A stretch of DNA of 47,968 nucleotides from CBDUBH01 sp965365345. Lineage in GTDB: Bacteria > Bacteroidota > Ignavibacteria > Ignavibacteriales > SURF-24. The notes beneath the pieces are model-generated. The model saw only the letters and a list, made by a program, of their open reading frames with translations, searched no databases and was not told the DNA's origin. A program made the position numbers and the translations under genes. The number at the start of each line of letters is the position of its first letter. Within the stretch, counting starts at the first letter, position 1. Of the stretch, positions 32,378 through 41,398 are shown piece after piece. The stretch spans positions 1 to 47,968 of the forward strand of contig CBDUBH010000015.1 in NCBI GenBank assembly GCA_965365345.1, given 5' to 3'.

Positions 32378-33144
32378 TGATTACAAAATCCGATCTAAAA
32401 TATTATTCATCACTTCTTCAAAAAAAATACCGTAAAGAAGAAAATAGATTTATTGTTGAAGGAAAAAAACTTGTTGAAGAAGCCATCAACAGCAATTTTT
32501 CTATCGAACGGATTTTTGTTTCTACTTTTTTCAGTGAAAGCCAAAATGATTTTTTAAAAGATATTTCCGGTTTTCAAATTGATGTTTTGCACAATAAAGA
32601 TTTTTTGAAATTGACCGATACCGAAAATCCGCAGGGAATTGCAGCAATCGTAAAAATTCCTTCCCGCAAATTTGTAAGTGAAAATTCAAAATTAATAATT
32701 GCTTTAGAAAATATTTCGGATCCCGGAAATTTGGGAACGATAATCAGAACTTGCGATTGGTTCGGCTTCAATCAAATTTTGCTTAGCGAAAATTCCGTTG
32801 AACTTTTTAATCCGAAAGTGATTCGCGCAAGCATGGGTTCAATTTTTCATTTAAATATTTTTGAAACAAATGATTTCATTAATGATTTAAAAGATTTTCA
32901 AAAAAAAGATTTTTCGATTTTGTGCGCGGATATTGAAGGCGAAAATATTTTTGAATTTTCCAACTCAAATATAAAAAAATCAATTTTGGTTTTTTGCAAT
33001 GAAGCAAACGGACCGAGCAAAGAATTATTAAAAATTATTGCTAGAAAAATTACCATTCCGAAATTTGGAAATGCAGAATCATTAAATGTAGCATCTGCCG
33101 CTGCAATTATTCTTGCGGAAACTTCCAAATTAAAATTAAGATAA
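32377..33144 (+). CDS. TrmH/SpoU-family RNA 2'-O-methyltransferase
   Basis: A 255-residue SPOUT methyltransferase. Residues 1-95 are the SpoU substrate-binding domain (Y-R-K-E-E-N-R-F-I-V-E-G). The knotted catalytic domain has motif 1 N-L-G-T-I-I-R-T-C-D-W-F-G, motif 2 N-E-A-N-G-P-S, and motif 3 A-E-S-L-N-V-A-S-A-A-A-I. It transfers a methyl group from S-adenosylmethionine to a ribose 2'-OH of rRNA or tRNA; the exact target is unclear (RlmB- or YsgA-like). Confidence 0.9.
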   Translation: MITKSDLKYYSSLLQKKYRKEENRFIVEGKKLVEEAINSNFSIERIFVSTFFSESQNDFLKDISGFQIDVLHNKDFLKLTDTENPQGIAAIVKIPSRKFVSENSKLIIALENISDPGNLGTIIRTCDWFGFNQILLSENSVELFNPKVIRASMGSIFHLNIFETNDFINDLKDFQKKDFSILCADIEGENIFEFSNSNIKKSILVFCNEANGPSKELLKIIARKITIPKFGNAESLNVASAAAIILAETSKLKLR

Positions 33145-33234
33145 ACTCGTCTGATTCCGGTCGAAATTAACCTGATCATCCAGAATTTTATTTCAAATAA
33201 TTTTCTTCATCATTTAAAATTTTATTTGCGAATT

Positions 33235-33696
33235 TCAGATTGAATTATTTCTCACATAAATTATATAATCCGTAACGGGAATTTTTTCAACTTCATTTTT
33301 TAGCATTATTACAATTTGCGCGCGATGATATGTTGAATGGTTGATCAGGTGCGTTAAAATATCAGTCAATGAATTTTCGTGGTCATTCCCTTTTGTATCT
33401 TTATACGAAATCATTTTTGAAAAATCTTCATCATTTCTGTTTTCAATGAATTTCAGCCAAATTAAACTGCTTTCTTTTGATAAAGTTATGCAGCCTTCTA
33501 TCGAATCAATTTCAATTATTTCATTAATTATTTTTGCTCCTTGAACTCTATCATACCACAATTTTTGCACGGCGATCAAATGGCTTAGTGCTTTAACGTA
33601 ATTGTTTTTTATTTCTTCAAGAGTTAAAATGCTTTCGATTATTCTGTTGTTTGCCCATTCGTTGTATTTGAATAATTTCAAAAAATGATTTTTCAT
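33235..33696 (-). CDS. DinB-like protein
   Basis: A 153-residue four-helix-bundle protein of the DinB/YfiT group. The N-terminal F-K-Y-N-E-W-A-N-N-R-I, the early His (L-S-H-L-I-A-V-Q-K-L-W) and the late H-L-I-N-H-S-T-Y-H-R-A-Q-I provide the metal-binding His triad. Members are probably metal-dependent thiol transferases; the substrate is unknown. Its ribosome-binding site AAGGG lies within the 3' arm of a hairpin just upstream. Confidence 0.85.
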   Translation of the reverse strand: MKNHFLKLFKYNEWANNRIIESILTLEEIKNNYVKALSHLIAVQKLWYDRVQGAKIINEIIEIDSIEGCITLSKESSLIWLKFIENRNDEDFSKMISYKDTKGNDHENSLTDILTHLINHSTYHRAQIVIMLKNEVEKIPVTDYIIYVRNNSI

Positions 33697-33700
33697 AAAA

Positions 33701-33735
33701 AAATCCCTTATACTTTTTTAGAATATAAGGGATTT
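33701..33735 (-). terminator. Terminator-like hairpin overlapping the dinB-like ribosome-binding site
   Basis: Perfect 12-bp arms AAATCCCTTATA and TATAAGGGATTT, followed on the minus strand by a run of seven T that ends at the ATG of the DinB-like gene. It can end transcription from the amylase gene and hide the AAGGG ribosome-binding site in the same stem. Confidence 0.65.
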
Positions 33736-33771
33736 ACAATTTTAATTAAAGTGAATTAATTATATGATCAT

Positions 33772-33798
33772 GTCAGATTCCGGACAAGCCGGAATGAC
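33772..33798. repeat. REP-like palindrome, copy 1
   Basis: A 27-bp imperfect palindrome beginning GTCAGATTCCGGACAAGCCGG and ending in AATGAC, directly after the amylase stop codon on the minus strand. A variant with 24 of 27 identical bases occurs at 40558-40584. Confidence 0.65.
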
Positions 33799-33807
33799 AC
33801 TTTAGCA

Positions 33808-36627
33808 TTACTTAACCAGCATCATTTTTCTAGTATTTGAAAATTTTCCTGCATCAATTTTGTAGAAGTAAACTCCGCTCGGTAAATTTGATGCGTTAAA
33901 ATTAACTTTATAATTACCTGCTGATTGAATTTCATTTACCAAAGTAGCAATTTCTTTTCCAAGAATGTTATAAATTTTCAAAGTAACTTTTCCGGCTTCA
34001 GGAATTTGATAATTAATTGTTGTTGCCGGATTAAAAGGATTCGGATAATTTTGTAAAAGTTCGTAAGTAGTAATTTCAGCTATTTCATTTTCTTCTGATT
34101 GAACATCAGTTAATATATCAGCTGCGGGAGTTTCCTGTTTTACGGTTGTGTAAATATGAAATTCACCAGGTTGAAGTTCTATTGACATTGTTGTATTTGA
34201 AACTTCTAATGAATCGCCTGAAAAATAATTGTACCACATTCCGGTACTTGGAAATTGAGCTGACATTGATTTTGCAGTAACATCAAAATTTCCAATTATG
34301 TTTACATGCATTTTGCTATGAGTAATTGTAATTCTTTTTGTTGCGCCTGCAAGCGATGTTACAAAAGTATTACTGCTGAAAACTTCAGGATTTTCATTTC
34401 TTAATTTTAAAATTGCAGCCATTGTTTTGTAAAGTTTTACTCTGTTTGGCTGATTTAGATAATCCCAACGGACCGGTTTATTTCCAACTCTTCCGTTAAA
34501 GTCAATTGAATAATCGTAACCGAGTTCACCGAATTGCCAGATCATTTTTGGTCCGGGAACTGTAAAGAAGAATGCTGAAGCAAGTTTGATTCTTTGAATT
34601 GAAATGCTTGTATCCTTAACATTATGTTCGGGATTTGAGCTATTACCGAATTCAATATTTTTGTGCATCAATCTTTCTTCATCATGACTTTCCATAAAAC
34701 CAACCAAATTTGGTTCTGCCCATCCTCTTGATTTATAAGAAATTCCGGAAAAATTCCAAGTCCAATCGGTTCCAGGAGGTCCTACGGGATGCCCCATTGT
34801 TGCTTGATTATAGTCATGATTTTCATTTCCCCAAAGCATCATTCCCATTGAAGAAAGTTTTTTTTCTTCATTGTTATCAGCAAAATGTTCCAAAATTACA
34901 TAAGCGGAAGAATCAACACTCCAAATATGTTTTGAATAATCATCCCAAATATCAATTCTTGATTGATCGTATTGTCCCCAAAGTCCAACATTTCCTAATG
35001 TTTGCTTTTGGGTAAATCCTTTTGAAAGATCAAATCTGTATCCATCAATTTTGAATTCGTTCAGCCAAAATTCCATTACGCGTTTTGAAAATTCACGTGT
35101 AGCCTGACTTTCATGATTAAAATCAAATCCAACATTGTAATCATGTTTTGGAGTTTGATTAAACCAAGGACTGTTTGCAGCGGGTTTGCTTCCATCCCAA
35201 TACAATCTTACCATTGGCGATTGCCCGAATGAGTGATTTAAAACCATATCAATAATTACTGCTATTCCGTTTTTATGCGCTTCATCAACAAAAGCTTTGA
35301 AATCATTTTTTGTTCCGTAATATTTATCAACGGCAAAATAAAAAGAAGGATTATATCCCCAACTTTCATTTCCTTCAAATTCATTTACGGGCATAAGTTC
35401 GATTGCGTTTACGCCTAATTTTTTCAGATAACTTAAAGTATCTTTTAAAGTTTTGAAATCATGTGTTGAAAGAAAATCGCGAACCAATAATTCATATATT
35501 ATCAGATTTTCTTTTTCGGGTTTTTCAAAATTTTCAACTTGCCATGAATATTCGGGTTTTTGAATTTGCAAAACCGAAACTATATTTTCTGTTTTACCGG
35601 TTGGGTATGGTATTAAATTAGGATAGGTTGAACTTGAAATCCATTTATCGTTCCAAGGATCGAGAACTTTTTCTGTGTAAGGATCAGCAATTCTAATTTC
35701 GCCATCAACTAAATATTGAAATGCGTATTCAGTTTGAGGATTTAAATTTGAAAGTCTAATCCAGAATCTTGTACTATCCGGAGTAATATTCATTTCGTAA
35801 CTTGGTTCAATATCCCAATTATTAAAATCTCCTAATAAATAAACAAATTCTTTTTGCGGAGCGTAAAGTACCAACACTGCAGTCCTGTTATCAATATAAT
35901 TAATCCCATCTTTTGTTCCACTCGGAATAGGAGCAACTGCAACATCCCCTTTTGAAACAAAGAAAAATGTATCAGATACAGCTGGATCAGTATTATTATC
36001 TGCATATACCATTGCATCGAATTTTCCTATTTCACTTGCAACAAAAGTATAATCCAAAGTGTCGTCAGTTACATCTGCAACACCAACTCCATTTATAAGC
36101 AGCCACATATTTGATTCTTCTGAAGCAACTGCTTTAATTTTAATTGTGTCATTTTGATGTACTATTATTGGAGATGTATTTGGCAAAACAAATGAAACAT
36201 TCAAGCCCGGATCATAAACCGGTACAAGCACATCTTCCGATTGTGGTGAGCCTGTAGATGCACGAAATACAAAATTCATACTTGTAATATGTTCCGCAGC
36301 ATCGGTTATATTATAAAACTTCCGGGGATCACCAATTTCCAACTTATATGTTACAGCATCAATGCGTGTTAATTTTGGTTGAGTAGAATTATTTCCCCAA
36401 GCACCAATTACATGCGCCCAAGTATTCGGACTTTTACTCGTATAAACTCCGGTATGCGCATAAACTTCTCCGGTGTAATTTTTTAAAGCTGCACTGCTTT
36501 GATCGGCATGAAAATACACTACGATTGAATCTTTTTCCGTAGGTAATGCCGGCTCAGTTGTAACGACTTGTCCCAAAGCAATTTGCGTAAATGCAAAAAT
36601 GCTTAACAACAGTAATTTGATTTTCAT
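33808..36627 (-). CDS. Secreted alpha-amylase-family (GH13) enzyme with T9SS sorting domain
   Basis: A 939-residue secreted glycoside hydrolase. A signal peptide (residues 1-19) is followed by a beta-rich N-terminal part, an E-set/CBM48-like domain (V-Y-L-L-G-D-F-N-N-W near residue 260), then the GH13 barrel with region I V-L-N-H, region II G-Y-R-F-D (nucleophile Asp), region III V-I-L-E-H (acid/base Glu) and region IV S-H-D-E. The C-terminal 80 residues are a type A sorting domain (N-Y-P-N-P-F-N-P) for export by T9SS and cell-surface attachment. It cleaves alpha-1,4 glucans, probably starch or glycogen. GAGGA precedes the ATG. Confidence 0.93.
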   Translation of the reverse strand: MKIKLLLLSIFAFTQIALGQVVTTEPALPTEKDSIVVYFHADQSSAALKNYTGEVYAHTGVYTSKSPNTWAHVIGAWGNNSTQPKLTRIDAVTYKLEIGDPRKFYNITDAAEHITSMNFVFRASTGSPQSEDVLVPVYDPGLNVSFVLPNTSPIIVHQNDTIKIKAVASEESNMWLLINGVGVADVTDDTLDYTFVASEIGKFDAMVYADNNTDPAVSDTFFFVSKGDVAVAPIPSGTKDGINYIDNRTAVLVLYAPQKEFVYLLGDFNNWDIEPSYEMNITPDSTRFWIRLSNLNPQTEYAFQYLVDGEIRIADPYTEKVLDPWNDKWISSSTYPNLIPYPTGKTENIVSVLQIQKPEYSWQVENFEKPEKENLIIYELLVRDFLSTHDFKTLKDTLSYLKKLGVNAIELMPVNEFEGNESWGYNPSFYFAVDKYYGTKNDFKAFVDEAHKNGIAVIIDMVLNHSFGQSPMVRLYWDGSKPAANSPWFNQTPKHDYNVGFDFNHESQATREFSKRVMEFWLNEFKIDGYRFDLSKGFTQKQTLGNVGLWGQYDQSRIDIWDDYSKHIWSVDSSAYVILEHFADNNEEKKLSSMGMMLWGNENHDYNQATMGHPVGPPGTDWTWNFSGISYKSRGWAEPNLVGFMESHDEERLMHKNIEFGNSSNPEHNVKDTSISIQRIKLASAFFFTVPGPKMIWQFGELGYDYSIDFNGRVGNKPVRWDYLNQPNRVKLYKTMAAILKLRNENPEVFSSNTFVTSLAGATKRITITHSKMHVNIIGNFDVTAKSMSAQFPSTGMWYNYFSGDSLEVSNTTMSIELQPGEFHIYTTVKQETPAADILTDVQSEENEIAEITTYELLQNYPNPFNPATTINYQIPEAGKVTLKIYNILGKEIATLVNEIQSAGNYKVNFNASNLPSGVYFYKIDAGKFSNTRKMMLVK

Positions 36628-36670
36628 AGGGTCCTCTAAATTAAAAATATTCTTTTTATTATCGAAAAAT

Positions 36671-37090
36671 TTATTTTCCGGTTAACTGAACAATTACTTC
36701 CCTGGTGCGTGGTGAATTATCAAAATCAACCAGAATAATTTGTTGCCAAGTTCCAAGCAAAAGTTTTTTATTTAAAAACGGAACTGTAAAAGATGCACCT
36801 TGCAATGCTGCCCTGATGTGCGAAAATCCGTTTCCATCGTGCCAGGTTTTATCGTGATGATAATTTTTATTTGAAGGAATTATCTTTTCAAAAAATTCGG
36901 GATAATCTTTTAGCAATCCGGGTTCAAATTCAATGGTTGTAATTCCGGCAGTTGCCCCGCCGACAAATACCAAAGCACTTCCTTCAGTAATTCCTGACTC
37001 CGAAATTTGCTGACTTACGTTTTCGGTTATGTCAATTATGTCGTTAAAGCCTTTTGTTTTTACTGAAAAGGAAAATGTTTTTACGTCCAT
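36671..37090 (-). CDS. YjbQ/UPF0047 family protein
   Basis: A 139-residue protein of the UPF0047 (YjbQ) family, annotated as secondary thiamine-phosphate synthase. The family pattern is visible: G-S-A-L-V-F-V-G-G-A-T-A-G-I-T, N-Y-H-H-D-K-T-W-H-D-G-N-G-F-S-H-I-R-A-A-L and L-L-G-T-W-Q-Q-I-I-L-V-D-F-D. The clustered His residues bind metal. Thiamine activity is known for some homologues; the physiological role is unsure. It is divergent from rocD. Confidence 0.9.
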   Translation of the reverse strand: MDVKTFSFSVKTKGFNDIIDITENVSQQISESGITEGSALVFVGGATAGITTIEFEPGLLKDYPEFFEKIIPSNKNYHHDKTWHDGNGFSHIRAALQGASFTVPFLNKKLLLGTWQQIILVDFDNSPRTREVIVQLTGK

Positions 37091-37295
37091 GACTTTATTT
37101 TTTAAACCGCAAAATAATGATTTTATTAAAGATTCACAAAAAGCATATCAAAAGGAAAAGAAATTAATCTTAGTTGATAAAAGAAGTTTCATTTTGATAA
37201 ATCGTTATGGATAAATGCTTTATGTTAGAAAGTGAGAAAAATATTTCATAAATTTGATGTCAATGAATTTATTTACAAACATTATAAGGTTTCAC

Positions 37296-38513
37296 ATGAC
37301 AAGCAAAGATTATATGGAATTAGAAGCGCAATACGGCGCTCATAATTATCATCCGCTTCCGGTAGTTTTAGCAAAAGGCGAAGGAATTTTCCTTTGGGAT
37401 GTTGAAGGCAAAAAATATTACGATTTTCTTTCAGCTTATTCTGCTGTAAATCAAGGTCATTGCCATCCTAAAATTATTGATGTTTTGGTTGAGCAGGCAA
37501 AAACCTTAACTTTAACTTCACGCGCTTTTTATAATAATCAATTAGGACCTTACGAAAAATACATTACTGAATATTTCGGTTATGAAAAAGTTTTACCTAT
37601 GAACTCAGGCGCTGAAGCCGATGAAACTGCTTTGAAACTTTGCCGTAAATGGGCTTACAATAAAAAAGGTATTAAAGATGGCGAAGCAAAAATAATTGTG
37701 TGCGATGGCAACTTCCACGGAAGAACAATTACAATAGTTTCTATGTCATCTGATCCTGATTCTTATGCAGGATTTGGACCTTACACACCCGGATTTATAA
37801 GAATTCCTTATAATGATCTTTCTGCTTTGGAAGAAGCTTTAAAAGATGAAAATGTTGCTGGATTTTTGGTTGAACCGATTCAAGGTGAAGCGGGCGTTTT
37901 CGTTCCGGATGAAGGATATTTGAAAAAAGCTTACGAAATGTGTAAAGCTAAAAATGTTTTATTCATTGCAGATGAAGTTCAAACAGGAATTGCAAGAACC
38001 GGTAAATTATTAGCTTGCGATCATGAAGGAGTTCGTCCTGATATTTTGATTTTAGGAAAAGCACTTTCAGCCGGAACAATGCCTATTTCCGCAGTTTTAG
38101 CCGATGATGAAATTATGCTTACAATAAAACCGGGCGAACACGGTTCAACTTTCGGCGGAAATCCTTTGGCAGCAAAAGTTGCAATTGCAGCTTTGGAAGT
38201 TGTAAAAGATGAAAAACTTGCTGAAAACGCTGAACGTTTAGGGGAAATTTTCCGCAGTGAGTTAAGAAAAATTGATAGCGATATGATTGAATTAGTTCGC
38301 GGTAAAGGTTTACTTAACGCAATTGTAATTAAACCTAAAAACGGTAAAGAAGCTTGGGATGTTTGCGTTAAAATGAAAGAAAACGGACTTTTGGCAAAAC
38401 CTACTCATCAACATATAATCCGTTTTGCTCCGCCGCTAGTAATTACAGAAGAGCAAATTCACGAAGCCGTTGCTATTATCAAAAAATCAATTGATGAAAT
38501 TAGCAAAGGTTAA
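37296..38513 (+). CDS. rocD: Ornithine aminotransferase
   Basis: A class-III, pyridoxal-phosphate-dependent transaminase of about 405 residues that converts ornithine and 2-oxoglutarate to glutamate semialdehyde and glutamate. G-A-H-N-Y-H-P-L-P near the start is typical of RocD; D-E-V-Q-T-G-I-A-R-T-G-K binds the cofactor, and the Schiff-base Lys is in L-I-L-G-K-A-L-S-A-G. The frame is open from 37254, but AAGGT lies seven bases before the ATG at 37296, where RocD proteins begin, so I choose that one. A terminator follows. Confidence 0.93.
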   Translation: MTSKDYMELEAQYGAHNYHPLPVVLAKGEGIFLWDVEGKKYYDFLSAYSAVNQGHCHPKIIDVLVEQAKTLTLTSRAFYNNQLGPYEKYITEYFGYEKVLPMNSGAEADETALKLCRKWAYNKKGIKDGEAKIIVCDGNFHGRTITIVSMSSDPDSYAGFGPYTPGFIRIPYNDLSALEEALKDENVAGFLVEPIQGEAGVFVPDEGYLKKAYEMCKAKNVLFIADEVQTGIARTGKLLACDHEGVRPDILILGKALSAGTMPISAVLADDEIMLTIKPGEHGSTFGGNPLAAKVAIAALEVVKDEKLAENAERLGEIFRSELRKIDSDMIELVRGKGLLNAIVIKPKNGKEAWDVCVKMKENGLLAKPTHQHIIRFAPPLVITEEQIHEAVAIIKKSIDEISKG

Positions 38514-38540
38514 TTGATTTTAATTTAATTTCTAATTTAA

Positions 38541-38569
38541 CAGCTCCGTTCAGATTTGATCGGAGCTGT
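38541..38569 (+). terminator. Terminator of rocD
   Basis: The stem CAGCTCCG / CGGAGCTG is followed by TTTTATTTT on the plus strand, 28 bp after the rocD stop. Confidence 0.9.
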
Positions 38570-38777
38570 TTTATTTTAAAGAAATGTTCTCAATTTTGAA
38601 ATTGTATTTATGTTAGAAAGCTTTCTACCAAAAATCTTTTTCAAAATGAAATTCAGGATTAAAATAACTTTTCACAAAAGTAAACCGGATTTACTTAATT
38701 TTTATTTCTTAAAATTGCTTTTTCTAAATTTGTTGGTTTCTTAAATTTTTCACTTAAACAAAATTAACTTTCAATAA

Positions 38778-40223
38778 TTATTTTGCTGATCTTACTTTTT
38801 GAACTTCCTCAGCGGTAACTTTTTCTCCTTTATTTCCCCAACTGTTTCTTACGTAAGTTAAAACTGCCGCAGTTTGTTCATTATTTAGATTTACCGGAAG
38901 CATTACGCTGTTATATTTCTTTCCGTTAACTGTAATAGGTCCGCTTAAACCTTTTAAAACTGCTCGAATACTTCTTTCTTTATCCTGCATCAAATAATCT
39001 GAGTTGGCAAGCGGAGGAAATGCATTTGGAATTCCTTGTCCATTTGCCTGGTGACATGAAGCACAATTTTGTGTATAAACATTTTGTCCGAGTTTCATGA
39101 GTTGAGTCATATCATCACCGGATTTTGCCTGTTGTTGAGTTGGATCATTTTCAGTCTTATGTTCCGTCATTCCATGATCCATACCCCCGGAAACAGGATA
39201 AGGATTTTCAGTATGTTTGCCGGAAAAAATCTTTTTATTTTCCGGACCGGTAACAACCAATTCTCCTAATGCACCTTTATCAAAAGCGCGGAAAATTGAA
39301 TGATCAACTAATAGATATTTTCCCGGAACTTCAACTTCAAATTCAACAATTACAGAACCGCCAGCCGGGACTAATGTTGTTTGAACATTTTCCAATATTG
39401 GTGTTGTTGCTCCTTGGGGATAAACTCTATCAAGAATTTCACCTATAACATGAAAAGATGAAACTAAATTTGGTCCGCCATTACCGACAAACAGCCGGAC
39501 TTTTTCACCAACGTTTGCCTTCAAAGCTTTTTCGCCGGAGATCGCTCCAACTTCACCGTTAAAAACAACGTAAGGAGGATTTTCATCAAGAGCCTTCTGA
39601 TGGCTGTAAGGTTGAAGACCAGGTTCGCCATAATTTCCCTCAGTGTAAAATTCACTTTGTACTACGTAATATTCTCTATCAACTTTCGGCAAACCGCCTT
39701 CCGGTTCAACAAGAATAAGTCCGTACATTCCATTTGCAATATGCATTCCAACAGGTGGAACAGCGCAATGATAAATGTATAAACCGGGATTTAACGCTTT
39801 AAAAGAAAAAGTTGAAGTTTCGCCCGGGGTAGTAAAAGTTGCTTCTGCTCCGCCTCCGGGTCCATTAACAGCGTGTAAATCAATATTGTGCGGCACAGTG
39901 CTTGAAGTATGATTATAAAGGTGAAATTCCACTTCATCACCTTCACGAATTCTGATAAATTGCCCGGGAACTCTGCCTCCAAATGTCCATTTTGTATATT
40001 CAACTCCATCTGCAAGACGTGCAACTAATTCTTCAATTTCTAATCTTACTACTACTTTTGTGGGATGATCTCTTGTAATCGGTTTTGGAACAAAAGGTGC
40101 GTAAGTAAGTTTTGCATGTTCAACTCCTTTGACCTCATCAGAAGAATCGGAACTGCAACCGTAATAGAGCAAGCCACTTAAGAAAATGAATATCAATAAC
40201 AATTTCGATAATGATCTATGCAT
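38778..40223 (-). CDS. nirK: Copper nitrite reductase fused to cytochrome c (lipoprotein)
   Basis: A 481-residue enzyme that reduces nitrite to nitric oxide. A lipoprotein signal ends at Y-Y-G-C (Cys23). Two cupredoxin domains follow: type 1 copper ligands His112, Cys153, His161 and Met166, and type 2 ligands His117, His152 and His308, with the catalytic Asp115 and His258 in place. A Met/His-rich linker (residues 335-375) leads to a C-terminal cytochrome c domain with heme motif C-A-S-C-H (387-391). The fused heme can deliver electrons directly. The gene is single and faces rocD. Confidence 0.93.
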   Translation of the reverse strand: MHRSLSKLLLIFIFLSGLLYYGCSSDSSDEVKGVEHAKLTYAPFVPKPITRDHPTKVVVRLEIEELVARLADGVEYTKWTFGGRVPGQFIRIREGDEVEFHLYNHTSSTVPHNIDLHAVNGPGGGAEATFTTPGETSTFSFKALNPGLYIYHCAVPPVGMHIANGMYGLILVEPEGGLPKVDREYYVVQSEFYTEGNYGEPGLQPYSHQKALDENPPYVVFNGEVGAISGEKALKANVGEKVRLFVGNGGPNLVSSFHVIGEILDRVYPQGATTPILENVQTTLVPAGGSVIVEFEVEVPGKYLLVDHSIFRAFDKGALGELVVTGPENKKIFSGKHTENPYPVSGGMDHGMTEHKTENDPTQQQAKSGDDMTQLMKLGQNVYTQNCASCHQANGQGIPNAFPPLANSDYLMQDKERSIRAVLKGLSGPITVNGKKYNSVMLPVNLNNEQTAAVLTYVRNSWGNKGEKVTAEEVQKVRSAK

Positions 40224-40694
40224 GATTTACCTGCAATTTTGAAACAATAGATAATTAACTATTAAAAAATTATGCAGTCATAAGCAATGCAGAACAACGT
40301 ATTTCGGTGTTTTGTTTAATTTCAATTAAGCATTTTTTTTGAAAATTGATTTTGATGTTTTAATATTATGAAATTCGACAGGATCGTTTTAAATTATTCT
40401 TTTCTGAAATTACGGTTGGAAAAATTTCAATTCGTCATTTATATCTTTTGCTGCAGAAAACTATTCTAACAAATTTATAAACTTAGAAAAGCTTCTAATA
40501 AAACATAATAATTGACGATGAGTTTAGTTTTATTTTTACTTTAAAATAAAAAAAGCCGTCTGATTCCGGACAAGTCTGAATGACGACTAAATTTTATCTA
40601 ATGAATTTATCATTTTCCCTTACCGAGAATCAGACAAAATCCATAATCCTGAAATTTCAAATTCTTAATTTCTAACTTTTTTATATTCTAAAAT
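40224..40694. other. Gene-free gap between nirK and the sigma/anti-sigma operon
   Basis: These 471 bp hold no gene. The right third carries the second REP-like palindrome (40558-40584). The part next to nirK is very AT-rich and should contain its promoter; a motif TTGATTTTGATGTT at 40347-40360 matches half of an FNR-type box and is not convincing. Confidence 0.5.
40558..40584 (-). repeat. REP-like palindrome, copy 2 (probably also a terminator)
   Basis: A 27-bp palindrome, 24 of 27 bases identical to the copy at 33772. On the minus strand it is followed by GGC and a run of seven T, so it can end transcription of the anti-sigma gene upstream. Confidence 0.6.
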
Positions 40695-41393
40695 TTATCT
40701 TCCGTTTTCGCGCATCCATTTTTTAATTGAATCAATTCTGGTTTTCAGATCTTCCAAAGATCTTTTTTCATCTTCGGGAACAACATTGAATCCGCCGAAA
40801 TTTACTGTGTTGCCGTAATTTGAATATCCTTGCGGAGTATTTGAAGGTCTTGCGCGCAATGATTGATCAATATCATTTTCATAACCTCTGAAAGCAAATC
40901 TTCTTTCATTTGTTTGCGGTACACTTTGCTGAACCGCTCTTGATCTTCCGGAATTTTCAACTTCTGCAGTTTCGCTTTTTTCTGCTTTTGCAATCTGTTT
41001 CGGGACGCTTTTTACGATTACAACATCATTTGCAGTAACATTATCAGGATCAATTAAAAGATTTGTTGCATTCTGTGAGTAAACTTCGCCAGTAACCATT
41101 CCCGATCTTTGTGCCGGCATTTGCATAAAAGGATTTTCCTGATCAGGATTGTTTTGCGTTAAAACCAAAACAATTGCAACCGCGCTTAAAACCAATGCCG
41201 CACCGGGCGCAAATCTGTAAAACCATGATGCACTTTCATTTTCAAGTTTTACATCGCCATACTTTAAGCCGTTTAATTTACGCTTAAGATTTAATTCAAA
41301 ATCCTGCGGAGCATCAACTTTTGGCAGGCTCTTTAATGATTCTATAATTTTTTTGAATTCATCATCATTATGGTAATTTTGATTCATAGGCAT
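40695..41393 (-). CDS. Putative anti-sigma factor (membrane protein)
   Basis: A 232-residue protein with an N-terminal cytoplasmic domain of about 70 residues, one membrane helix (F-A-P-G-A-A-L-V-L-S-A-V-A-I-V-L-V-L, about 71-88) and a polar, Gln/Asn-rich extracytoplasmic part. It starts five bases after the sigma factor gene on the same strand, the standard place for an anti-sigma factor. No zinc-finger motif is visible, so the role is inferred from context and topology. Confidence 0.7.
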   Translation of the reverse strand: MPMNQNYHNDDEFKKIIESLKSLPKVDAPQDFELNLKRKLNGLKYGDVKLENESASWFYRFAPGAALVLSAVAIVLVLTQNNPDQENPFMQMPAQRSGMVTGEVYSQNATNLLIDPDNVTANDVVIVKSVPKQIAKAEKSETAEVENSGRSRAVQQSVPQTNERRFAFRGYENDIDQSLRARPSNTPQGYSNYGNTVNFGGFNVVPEDEKRSLEDLKTRIDSIKKWMRENGR

Positions 41394-41398
41394 TTCGT

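Noticed and set aside
34710..35015. Open frame opposite the amylase gene
   Set aside because: It is an antisense shadow of the amylase coding sequence, with no ribosome-binding site or domain. The same holds for other antisense frames such as those within 14103-14429 and 42768-43055.
40347..40360. FNR-type operator upstream of nirK
   Set aside because: Only one half (TTGAT) fits; the second half departs from ATCAA, and the distance to the gene is over 120 bp.
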